This document shows, in pieces, positions 1 through 5,021 of a stretch of DNA of 5,122 nucleotides. Under the pieces are notes generated by a model. The model was not told the origin of the DNA. It was given only the letters and a program-made list of their open reading frames with translations, and made no database searches. This DNA is from an uncultured Methylococcaceae bacterium (GTDB taxonomy: Bacteria > Pseudomonadota > Gammaproteobacteria > Methylococcales > Methylomonadaceae). How positions within the stretch are numbered: position 1 is the first letter of the stretch; each line of letters opens with the position of its first letter. The stretch lies in the NCBI GenBank assembly GCA_903903765.1, contig CAIVAH010000039.1, positions 1 to 5,122 on the forward strand, in the 5' to 3' direction. The position numbers were made by a program, and so were the translations under genes.

Positions 1-80
1 AAGGCTCACCAGCCCGGAGACCGGCCTAAAGACAACGCCTTATGTTAAGGCACGCTAGTAAATGCCGCGGGGTGACGGTA
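1..80 (+). promoter_or_regulatory. Cobalamin riboswitch, 3' part (5' end outside window)
   Basis: This is the 3' portion of an adenosyl/hydroxocobalamin-sensing riboswitch in the leader of btuB. Seen directly: bases 11-26 match the conserved B12 box (AGCCCGGAGACCGGCC against the family pattern AGYCMGGAGACCKGCC). A 5-bp hairpin follows (GCCTT 37-41 with AAGGC 47-51), and then a second hairpin (63-67 with 76-80) exposes an 8-base loop containing CGGGG. Established knowledge: in this family the GCGGGG of loop L13 forms a kissing interaction with CCCCGC of loop L5 when ligand binds. The L5 partner would lie upstream of the window, so I cannot see it. The position, 130-200 bases ahead of a BtuB-like receptor gene, supports the call. 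It probably represses the downstream genes when B12 is plentiful. Confidence 0.9.
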
Positions 81-139
81 AACAAAGGCTGCGCTTTATA
101 GCGTCGATTTAGGTTGACCGCGCTTTCTTTCTTTATTCA

Positions 140-205
140 TGTCTTCCTTGTATTTCCTAGTTTTATAAAAAATTTGCATGCGGGGACGCCTGCGAAAGGG
201 AGATA
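140..205 (+). promoter_or_regulatory. Possible expression platform: SD-sequestering helix for btuB
   Basis: The btuB Shine-Dalgarno region (AAGGGAGATA, 196-205) can pair along its whole length with an upstream pyrimidine-rich stretch (TGTCTTCCTT, 140-149). This gives 10 base pairs, two of them G-U. The enclosed loop contains a small stem (TGCGGG 179-184 with CCTGCG 189-194, loop GACG) that ends just before the SD. No strong stem followed by an uninterrupted U tract is visible between the aptamer and the start codon. I therefore infer that control is by blocking ribosome binding rather than by transcription termination. Pairing of a purine-rich SD with a pyrimidine tract can arise by chance, so this needs a folding comparison across related leaders. 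Confidence 0.45.
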
Positions 206-208
206 ACA

Positions 209-2092
209 ATGATTAAATCCATCTTTGCCGGCCTACTGGGCTTGGCATTTTCAAACTTAACTTTTGCTGCAGAAGACCACCATTTAAAAGATGTCGTAGT
301 AGTAGCAAATCGTATTCCGCAATCCCGTGACAGCGTGATTGGTGACGTGAGTGTCATTAGTCGAGAAGACATAGACCGCGCAGGGCAATCCACCATAAAC
401 GAATTATTAAGTACCCAACCTGGCATAGAAATGGACTCAACCGGCGGAGTGGGATCCACCTCGTACATACGAATTAGGGGAAACGGCTCGAAATCTGCCG
501 TTATTTTAATTGATGGCATGCGCGTCTCTTCAGCCACAGATGGAGCCGCTAACTTGAGTCAAATTGCGCTTTCGCAAATTGACCGCATAGAAATTTTGAG
601 GGGCCCGGCTTCCAGTCTTTATGGTGCCGACGCGATAGGTGGCGTCATACAAATATTCACCCAAAAAGGCAAGGGCCAGCCCTATGCAACGGTTACCGCC
701 GGTTATGGCAGCAATAATACCAAGGACCTTTCTGCCACACTGAGTGCTTCAAACGAAAGCACTGCCGCTTATTTGGGCGTGAATTCCATCCACACCGATG
801 GCATTTCCAGCTTACGGGTAAATAGCGGTTACGACAGCGATAACGATTCATTTAAAAACCTAACCATCAACGCTAACATTAGCCATCAGATAGCCGTAGG
901 CCATGAAATTGGCGCACGTATTTACACATCCAATGGCCATTACAACACCGACAACAGCGATGCGCCGGCTTTTAATGACAACTCCCAACAAATCCTATCC
1001 TTAACATCTAAGAACAAACTTAGCGACTATTGGAACAGCAGTTTGACGCTGGGTGAAAGTGAAGACCAGCAAAATAGCCAAGGCTTCTCTTTTGGCACCA
1101 GCACCCTACAAACCAAACAAAGGCAAGTCTATTGGCAAAATGACATCAAACTGCCGCTGGGTAATTTAATACTGGCCTACGACAGAATTGAGGATAAAGT
1201 AAAAGGCAGCGTCGATTTTTCTGAAAAAAAACGCACCAGCAACGGTTACGTAGGCAGCTACCTAGTTGACCATAATGCCCATGCCCTTAAATTTGGCTTA
1301 CGCCTTGATGACAATTCTCAATTTGGCAATTACACGACAGGCAACATAGGCTACGCCTATAAAATTAATTCGCAATGGCGTACCACCGCCAGTTATGGCA
1401 CAGCTTACCGTGCGCCCACATTCAACGATTTGTACTACCCTTTTTCGGATTACAGCTACACCTATCTAGGCGTGTTCTACCCGTATACCTATGAGGGCAA
1501 CCCTAACCTCAAACCGGAAAGCGCGAAGAACACCGAAATATCGATAGCCTATGACCAAGGCCACCATCGCTTATCCGCGACCGCTTATGAAAACAACATC
1601 AGCAACCTAATTGTCGGGTCTAACGGCACATCAACCGATGGTCCCGCTAACGTTGGCCAAGCTCGCATCCAAGGATTAACATTAAGCTACGAAGGTTGGT
1701 TAGATCATTATCACGTTCGAGCCAGCGCCGACATCCAAGATCCAAAAAATGAGGACACTGGCAAAGTGTTGACACGCCGATCCAAGCAACACGGTGTCAT
1801 TTGGGTAGGAGGAAAATGGCATGATCTAGAAATAGGCAGCGAAGTGATCGCCAACGGCCAGCGCTATGACGATGCCGCCAATCAATTTAAGCTAGCTGGC
1901 TACACGCTACTTAATTTAACGGCTAAATATAAAGTGGACGAAAGCTGGACCATGAGTGCACGCATCAATAATGTGTTCAATCGCCAATATGTGCTAGCAA
2001 CCAGTGCATTTTCAGGAAACCCAAACGCTCCAGATTACAATACGCCAGGCACCAATTTGTTCGTCAGTGTGCGTTGGGTTCCTAAACCATAG
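209..2092 (+). CDS. btuB: TonB-dependent vitamin B12 (cobalamin) outer-membrane receptor BtuB
   Basis: This gene encodes a 627-residue outer-membrane receptor that binds cobalamin outside the cell and imports it using energy from TonB-ExbBD; E. coli BtuB is about 614 residues. Residues 1-20 form a signal peptide with likely cleavage at TFA|AE. A Ton-box-like segment (LKDVVVVANR) lies at about 26-35. The plug domain runs to about residue 155 and has BtuB-type landmarks: IRIRGNGS, VILIDGMRV, ANLSQIALSQIDRIEILRGP and SSLYGADAIGGVIQIFT. The remainder is a 22-strand barrel pattern with a typical RINNVFNRQYV segment near the end. The last strand is followed by VPKP rather than ending in the usual terminal aromatic residue, a small oddity. 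The start is fixed by GGGAG at 198-202, six bases before ATG. The cobalamin riboswitch upstream and btuM downstream identify the substrate more firmly than barrel similarity alone could. Confidence 0.93.
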   Translation: MIKSIFAGLLGLAFSNLTFAAEDHHLKDVVVVANRIPQSRDSVIGDVSVISREDIDRAGQSTINELLSTQPGIEMDSTGGVGSTSYIRIRGNGSKSAVILIDGMRVSSATDGAANLSQIALSQIDRIEILRGPASSLYGADAIGGVIQIFTQKGKGQPYATVTAGYGSNNTKDLSATLSASNESTAAYLGVNSIHTDGISSLRVNSGYDSDNDSFKNLTINANISHQIAVGHEIGARIYTSNGHYNTDNSDAPAFNDNSQQILSLTSKNKLSDYWNSSLTLGESEDQQNSQGFSFGTSTLQTKQRQVYWQNDIKLPLGNLILAYDRIEDKVKGSVDFSEKKRTSNGYVGSYLVDHNAHALKFGLRLDDNSQFGNYTTGNIGYAYKINSQWRTTASYGTAYRAPTFNDLYYPFSDYSYTYLGVFYPYTYEGNPNLKPESAKNTEISIAYDQGHHRLSATAYENNISNLIVGSNGTSTDGPANVGQARIQGLTLSYEGWLDHYHVRASADIQDPKNEDTGKVLTRRSKQHGVIWVGGKWHDLEIGSEVIANGQRYDDAANQFKLAGYTLLNLTAKYKVDESWTMSARINNVFNRQYVLATSAFSGNPNAPDYNTPGTNLFVSVRWVPKP

Positions 2093-2118
2093 GTCAAATA
2101 ACCAAGTCTTTTGATGAA

Positions 2119-2127
2119 TGCTATAAT
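2119..2127 (+). promoter_or_regulatory. Candidate extended -10 promoter ahead of btuM
   Basis: The btuB-btuM gap contains TGCTATAAT, an extended -10 element with a perfect TATAAT at 2122-2127, about 48 bases before the btuM start. The same 11-mer, TGCTATAATGC, forms the -10 region of the tRNA-Phe promoter at 2802-2812. I find no good -35 at 16-18 bases spacing, so activity would rely on the extended -10. If active, btuM would have a transcript that bypasses the riboswitch. Confidence 0.35.
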
Positions 2128-2174
2128 GCCTAACAATAAATTTAACACTGCCCAAATTCGATACGGAGCAAACC

Positions 2175-2756
2175 ATGCTTTTTAATTTTAAAGATACCGC
2201 TAGCAAGCACTTAGCCATAGCAGCGGCCATTGCCTTCTTCATGTTGTTAACCCGTGGCAGCCACGTGTTAACCCATGTGGCCTTGCCCGATGCAAGTTTG
2301 GCATTGCTATTAATAGGTGGATTGTACTTAAGAAAAGCCGGTTGGTTGGCTTTCTTTGTGGTGTTGGCTACGGCCATCGATTTTAGCGCCGCGGCGATTG
2401 ATAGTTTGCAGGCTTTTTGCTTAACGGTAGGCTATTGGGGCATGTTGCCCACTTACGCTGCCATGTGGTTTGCCGGCGTATGGCTAGGCAAGCAAAGCAA
2501 TGGTTTAGACGCAGTTAAGTTCAGCTTAGCCGCCCTCGTTGCAACGTCTACGGCTTTTGTTATTTCCACCCAAACCTATTACTTATTTTCTGGCCGCTTT
2601 CCTAATCATGGCCTAGTAGAAACCATGCAATACGGTTGGAACTATCTACCTAGCTACTTAGGGTACACCGCCATCTATTTAGTCGGTTTCTGGGCCTTGG
2701 CTAACGCATCAATCAAATTCAATTTCATCAAATCCCCTGCAAGCCACACAGCTTAA
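2175..2756 (+). CDS. btuM: BtuM-type cobalamin transporter (solitary ECF S-component-like membrane protein)
   Basis: The product is a 193-residue, very hydrophobic inner-membrane protein with about six membrane segments (roughly residues 13-27, 36-52, 54-70, 78-101, 113-136 and 158-178). I assign it to BtuM, a family of small cobalamin transporters that resemble the S-component of ECF transporters. The Thiobacillus denitrificans member is known to work without a dedicated ECF module and to bind the cobalt of B12 through Cys80. This protein has exactly one cysteine, Cys82, in the segment QAFCLTVGYWG. Other family-like features are the N-terminal TRGSH and LPDAS motifs. It starts 82 bases after btuB, with GGAG at 2165-2168 six bases before ATG, and probably shares the riboswitch-controlled transcript. 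It would complete import across the inner membrane. No ATPase or T-component gene is in the window. Recognition is from memory of motifs, length and context, not an alignment. Confidence 0.82.
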   Translation: MLFNFKDTASKHLAIAAAIAFFMLLTRGSHVLTHVALPDASLALLLIGGLYLRKAGWLAFFVVLATAIDFSAAAIDSLQAFCLTVGYWGMLPTYAAMWFAGVWLGKQSNGLDAVKFSLAALVATSTAFVISTQTYYLFSGRFPNHGLVETMQYGWNYLPSYLGYTAIYLVGFWALANASIKFNFIKSPASHTA

Positions 2757-2780
2757 GTCAGACGGGGTTCCTTGATTTTT

Positions 2781-2810
2781 TTGTCACACGCATAAGAAGT
2801 TTGCTATAAT
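2781..2810 (+). promoter_or_regulatory. Promoter of the tRNA-Phe gene
   Basis: TTGTCA (2781-2786, one mismatch to TTGACA) and a perfect TATAAT (2805-2810) are separated by 18 bases. The -10 is extended by TG (2802-2803). The G/C-rich discriminator GCGCGG at 2811-2816 is typical of stringently controlled stable-RNA promoters. Transcription would begin near 2817, leaving a ~44-base leader that is removed during tRNA maturation. The T tract at 2775-2782, just after btuM, has only a poor stem before it, so I do not call a btuM terminator there. Confidence 0.75.
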
Positions 2811-2860
2811 GCGCGGCTTGCGAATATTTACCGACTTTCGCATGGCTTTAAAAGCAGTAT

Positions 2861-2936
2861 GGCCGAGTAGCTCAGTCGGTAGAGCAGCGGATTGAAAATC
2901 CGCGTGTCACTGGTTCGATTCCAGTCTCGGCCACCA
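2861..2936 (+). tRNA. tRNA-Phe (anticodon GAA)
   Basis: This is a complete 76-base tRNA. The acceptor stem is GGCCGAG (2861-2867) with CTCGGCC (2926-2932). The D arm is GCTC/GAGC (2870-2873 and 2882-2885). The anticodon stem is GCGGA/TCCGC (2887-2891 and 2899-2903), with loop TTGAAAA placing anticodon GAA at 2894-2896. The T arm is ACTGG/CCAGT around TTCGATT (2909-2925). Discriminator A2933 and an encoded CCA (2934-2936) follow. All stems pair fully, so the gene is intact. It is a single-gene unit with its own promoter and terminator. tRNA 3' ends are common integration sites, and the base composition changes just downstream. Confidence 0.98.
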
Positions 2937-2944
2937 ATAAAATC

Positions 2945-2986
2945 AAGGCTTACAGGTTTAATCACTTGCAAGCCTTTTTTGTTTTT
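2945..2986 (+). terminator. Rho-independent terminator of tRNA-Phe
   Basis: AAGGCTT (2945-2951) pairs perfectly with AAGCCTT (2970-2976). After one mismatch the stem continues for four further pairs (2953-2956 with 2965-2968, one of them G-U). A T-rich tract follows at once (TTTTTT from 2975, then GTTTTT). It lies 8 bases after the tRNA CCA end. Confidence 0.8.
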
Positions 2987-2992
2987 ACAGCT

Positions 2993-3011
2993 TATGTAGG
3001 GGCTATGTAGG
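2993..3011 (+). repeat. Two tandem direct repeats of TATGTAGG, 11-bp spacing
   Basis: TATGTAGG occurs at 2993-3000 and again at 3004-3011, one helical turn apart. Short tandem repeats like this directly beside a tRNA gene resemble arm-type binding sites for tyrosine recombinases or excisionases. No integrase gene is present in the window, so this is only a suggestion. From here to 3223 the sequence is AT-rich. The plus strand has one frame open from this point to a stop at 3178-3180, but it lacks an ATG or ribosome binding site, and I see no gene in it. Confidence 0.35.
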
Positions 3012-3223
3012 ACTTTACCTTCAACATCAATCATTCTTCTGTAACCCAGAATTTAAAATTCAAAAGTTTTTGTACTATTCATCATTTATTTCAGCTTTAT
3101 TCGTTAAGACAGGTATAGGATATAAGAAAGCAAAAGAGGCAAGGAAGGGTATTTTGAGAAAAATCATAAAATTAGATTAATAAAAAATTACTTTCTAAAT
3201 AACATCATCAGATTGGATGCCTT

Positions 3224-3403
3224 ATGAATTTTTTTGCACGACTAGGGAATGTAATACTAATTATTGCTTATATATTGTTCGTTTTGTTTTTAGTTGGCGG
3301 GACATATGGCGGTGTACTAATTGGATTGGTAATTATTGTTATAGCAGTTGGGATAAATTATTTGATATCAGGTAATCTGACTCTTTTAAATATAGATGAA
3401 TGA
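3224..3403 (+). CDS. Small two-helix membrane protein, 59 residues
   Basis: This short open frame encodes MNFFARLGNV... followed by two strongly hydrophobic stretches, about residues 10-26 and 29-46. They are separated by a glycine-rich turn (VGGTYGG), and the tail is short and polar (SGNLTLLNIDE). The pattern is that of a helical-hairpin inner-membrane protein, with Arg6 the only basic residue before the first helix. I do not recognise a family. The start has a weak ribosome binding site (GGAT at 3215-3218, 5-6 bases before ATG). An overlapping frame from ATG 3217 gives a cysteine- and tryptophan-rich sequence that looks non-coding. Support rests on the clean hydrophobic pattern and an otherwise empty 400-base stretch between genes. 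It could be a toxin-like or accessory small membrane protein, but nothing here shows which. Confidence 0.55.
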   Translation: MNFFARLGNVILIIAYILFVLFLVGGTYGGVLIGLVIIVIAVGINYLISGNLTLLNIDE

Positions 3404-3450
3404 TTAAAAGTATTTAATAATATCTAAAAAAATATGAGCTTATTTAATAA

Positions 3451-3479
3451 TTGCGTCATAACACTTGTAAAGATATAAC
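3451..3479 (+). promoter_or_regulatory. Candidate promoter for the lipoprotein gene
   Basis: TTGCGT (3451-3456) and TATAAC (3474-3479) are exactly 17 bases apart, the optimal spacing. Transcription would start near 3486, leaving a leader of about 22 bases that contains the ribosome binding site AAAGG at 3496-3500. The -35 is only a half match. The AT-rich background makes chance -10 matches likely, so confidence is moderate at best. Confidence 0.4.
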
Positions 3480-3507
3480 CTATACACGAGGGCATAAAGG
3501 TCATTAT

Positions 3508-4107
3508 ATGATTCATAACATTTACATGAAAATATTAGTTGTTATTTTTCTTACCGTAATTTTTGGTGGATGTGCAACCACACCAAAACCTCAATTATCG
3601 CGTGATGAGCAACTGCAAATATCTTCAAGGGTTTACGAGAATAAATCTAAAGAAGAGGTATTAGCAGCCGCAGAGAAACTTTTTAAACTTTCTGATGGTG
3701 ATGATTACAAGTTTTTTCATTCGGAATCAGGTTTTTACGCAACTAGAAATTGGTCGGTGTATCTTGTTTTGGCGGCTGCCCGAGGCACCGATTATTGGAC
3801 GCTAACTACAAATCAAACTAAGGAGGGTACTAGCGCAACCATCCAATTAAACACTCAAACTCAAACCATCACCCCAACTGCAACCACAGATGGAGCTTGG
3901 ACAGCGAGTTCATCTACTATGCCCGGACAACCAATTGAAGGCACAGCAATTTATGATATTTTTTGGAGCCGTATGGACTACTTGCTAGGTAAAAACAAAG
4001 AATGGATGAGTTGCAAAACCTCAGACAAGAAAGTCAAAGATAAAATAGTTTGGGGATCGAATGAAGCCCTATGTAACTCATTCAATGTATTAGACCTAAC
4101 CCCATAA
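3508..4107 (+). CDS. Uncharacterised outer- or inner-membrane lipoprotein
   Basis: The gene encodes a 199-residue predicted lipoprotein. I chose ATG 3508 because AAAGG (3496-3500) lies seven bases upstream. The frame is open back to TTG 3451, but that codon falls inside the candidate promoter. A further in-frame ATG at 3526 has a poorer ribosome site. Residues 8-22 (KILVVIFLTVIFGGC) form a lipoprotein signal with the acylated cysteine at 22, followed by ATTPKPQ as a linker. Phe at the -3 position is a slightly atypical lipobox. The rest is an alpha/beta periplasmic domain: a charged helix (SKEEVLAAAEKLFKL), FFHSESGFYATRNW, a Thr/Gln-rich strand region around residues 102-135, and a helix with AIYDIFWSRMDYLL. 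Cys169 and Cys189 could form a disulfide. I do not recognise the family. The next gene also encodes an exported protein, 65 bases downstream. Confidence 0.8.
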   Translation: MIHNIYMKILVVIFLTVIFGGCATTPKPQLSRDEQLQISSRVYENKSKEEVLAAAEKLFKLSDGDDYKFFHSESGFYATRNWSVYLVLAAARGTDYWTLTTNQTKEGTSATIQLNTQTQTITPTATTDGAWTASSSTMPGQPIEGTAIYDIFWSRMDYLLGKNKEWMSCKTSDKKVKDKIVWGSNEALCNSFNVLDLTP

Positions 4108-4145
4108 AACAAAACTCCGGCTAAGTAGGCCTCAAACAGTCTTTC

Positions 4146-4151
4146 TATAAT
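4146..4151 (+). promoter_or_regulatory. Possible -10 box ahead of the 178-residue exported protein
   Basis: A perfect TATAAT lies 22 bases before the start codon at 4173. There is no recognisable -35 at 16-18 bases upstream, and the transcript leader would be only about 15 bases. The gene may instead be read through from the lipoprotein gene, since no terminator hairpin is visible in the 65-base gap. Confidence 0.25.
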
Positions 4152-4172
4152 AATTTTTTTGGAGATTTAAAA

Positions 4173-4709
4173 ATGAAGCTTGTTATTGGCGTATTTTTAT
4201 TCAACATCATTTTCGCCGCACAAGCTGCAGACAGTTTTGACTTCAAGGGAATAGCTCTTGACTCTAATTTTTCAGATATTGAGCAGAATCAGAAATTTAA
4301 TTGTAAATTACCTCAAAGCCCACTAGGCGATAAAAGTTGCACCTTAAATTACCGTGAGATAGAGACGATTGCAGGTGTTCCAGTTGACTTGATGGTACTA
4401 CATTTCTATGACGAAAAATTAAGTAGTATTCGCATCCATATCAAATCACAATTTTTCTATTCTGTCAGAGATGCGCTAATTGCTAAATACGGCAATGGGG
4501 CTTTAACTAAAGAACCTGTGCAAAATCGAGCAGGCGCTTCTTTTGAAAATGAAATTTATCTTTGGAATAAAGAAGGGCAAACTCTCAAAGCTAAGCGTTA
4601 CGCTGGAAAAATATCAACCTCACTTGTATCATTTGATTTGAATTCTAATGTTGAAAATTATGCTAAGAGAAGCAAAACTCAAGGAAGTGAAAGATCAAAA
4701 GACCTCTAA
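4173..4709 (+). CDS. Uncharacterised periplasmic protein with signal peptide
   Basis: The product is a 178-residue exported protein. Residues 1-18 form a signal peptide with likely cleavage at AQA|AD, so the mature protein is periplasmic. The mature start, FDFKGIALDSNFSDIEQN, resembles small exported proteins that open with a 'FKGI.LG...' strand and share a later 'VRDALIAKYG' helix. I know this pattern only as a group of hypothetical proteins. Cys44 and Cys56 are the only cysteines and could form a disulfide. The last ~20 residues are charged and probably disordered (RSKTQGSERSKDL). GGAG at 4161-4164, eight bases before ATG, gives a good start. It lies just downstream of, and may be cotranscribed with, the lipoprotein gene. 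It converges on the broken DUF3427 gene, with only 20 bases between the two stop codons. Confidence 0.82.
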   Translation: MKLVIGVFLFNIIFAAQAADSFDFKGIALDSNFSDIEQNQKFNCKLPQSPLGDKSCTLNYREIETIAGVPVDLMVLHFYDEKLSSIRIHIKSQFFYSVRDALIAKYGNGALTKEPVQNRAGASFENEIYLWNKEGQTLKAKRYAGKISTSLVSFDLNSNVENYAKRSKTQGSERSKDL

Positions 4710-4729
4710 TCTTAAAGATAATAAGCCTA

Positions 4730-5021
4730 TCAAATTCTCAAAAACTCTTGCTTTAATCGCTCAGGCAATTCATTTTCCAACTCAAACTCCACTTGTATGG
4801 GATTGCTACCAGTAATATTAAGTACGCTTTTTAGAGCTCCACAGTAGGTAAATGGAGCCGCAATCTTCGCATTTCCTAAAAACATATTGTCTGTTTTACG
4901 AACAAATAAATGAGTAATTTTTTCTGAAGATTTTAAACTTAGTGCACCCTTACTGGATTGATTGGTGCTTCTTTTCGATTGCCAATGAAAAGTTTTCTCA
5001 TTAATAAAATAATCGTGATAG
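4730..5021 (-). pseudogene. C-terminal remnant of a DUF3427-domain protein (helicase tail), cut by an IS3-family element
   Basis: The minus strand has one frame free of stops from the right until the TGA at 4732-4730, about 96 codons before the IS end. My translation reads YHDYFINEKTFHWQSK (5020-4973), then STNQSSKGALSL, HLFVRKTDN, AAPFTYCGALKSV and PIQVEFELENELPERL, ending in EFLRI. This matches the DUF3427 pattern as I know it: YxDYxIxxxxFHWQSQ, then a strand LLFVR, then APYTFLGP, then a final xxxWxLxxPLP. In this family the domain usually sits at the C-terminus of large proteins with a DEAD/DEAH helicase core, often with a phospholipase-D-like nuclease domain. The fragment has no start codon for its domain and should be non-functional. 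The only internal ATG (minus strand, 4885-4883) would make about 50 residues. The 5' part would lie beyond the insertion sequence. The family call is from remembered motifs, not a search. Confidence 0.78.

Noticed and set aside
81..135. Terminator-like hairpin in the btuB leader (CGCT/AGCG around 93-104, or AGCG to CGCT followed by TTCTTTCTTT)
   Set aside because: Stems are four or five pairs, and the following tract is interrupted by C, so an intrinsic terminator is not supported.
163..537. Minus-strand 124-codon frame opposite the start of btuB
   Set aside because: It lies opposite the strongly supported btuB signal peptide and plug, has no plausible motifs, and is a shadow frame.
2012..2377. 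Minus-strand 121-codon frame across the btuB-btuM junction
   Set aside because: It is antisense to the end of btuB and the start of btuM, has no convincing ribosome site, and its composition reflects the reverse of hydrophobic codons.
2757..2785. Possible terminator after btuM (T tract 2775-2782)
   Set aside because: The preceding bases form only a weak, interrupted stem, and the T tract overlaps the tRNA promoter -35.
2828..3034. Minus-strand 68-codon frame containing RDWNRTSDTRIFNPLLYRLSY
   Set aside because: This is the antisense translation of the tRNA-Phe gene, a well-known false protein in annotations; the tRNA explains the sequence fully.
2980..3180. Plus-strand frame open for about 60 codons ending in ...ARKGILRKIIKLD
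   Set aside because: No ATG and no ribosome binding site; the codons run through the terminator tail and repeats. AT-rich chance opening is more likely, though a decayed gene end is not excluded.
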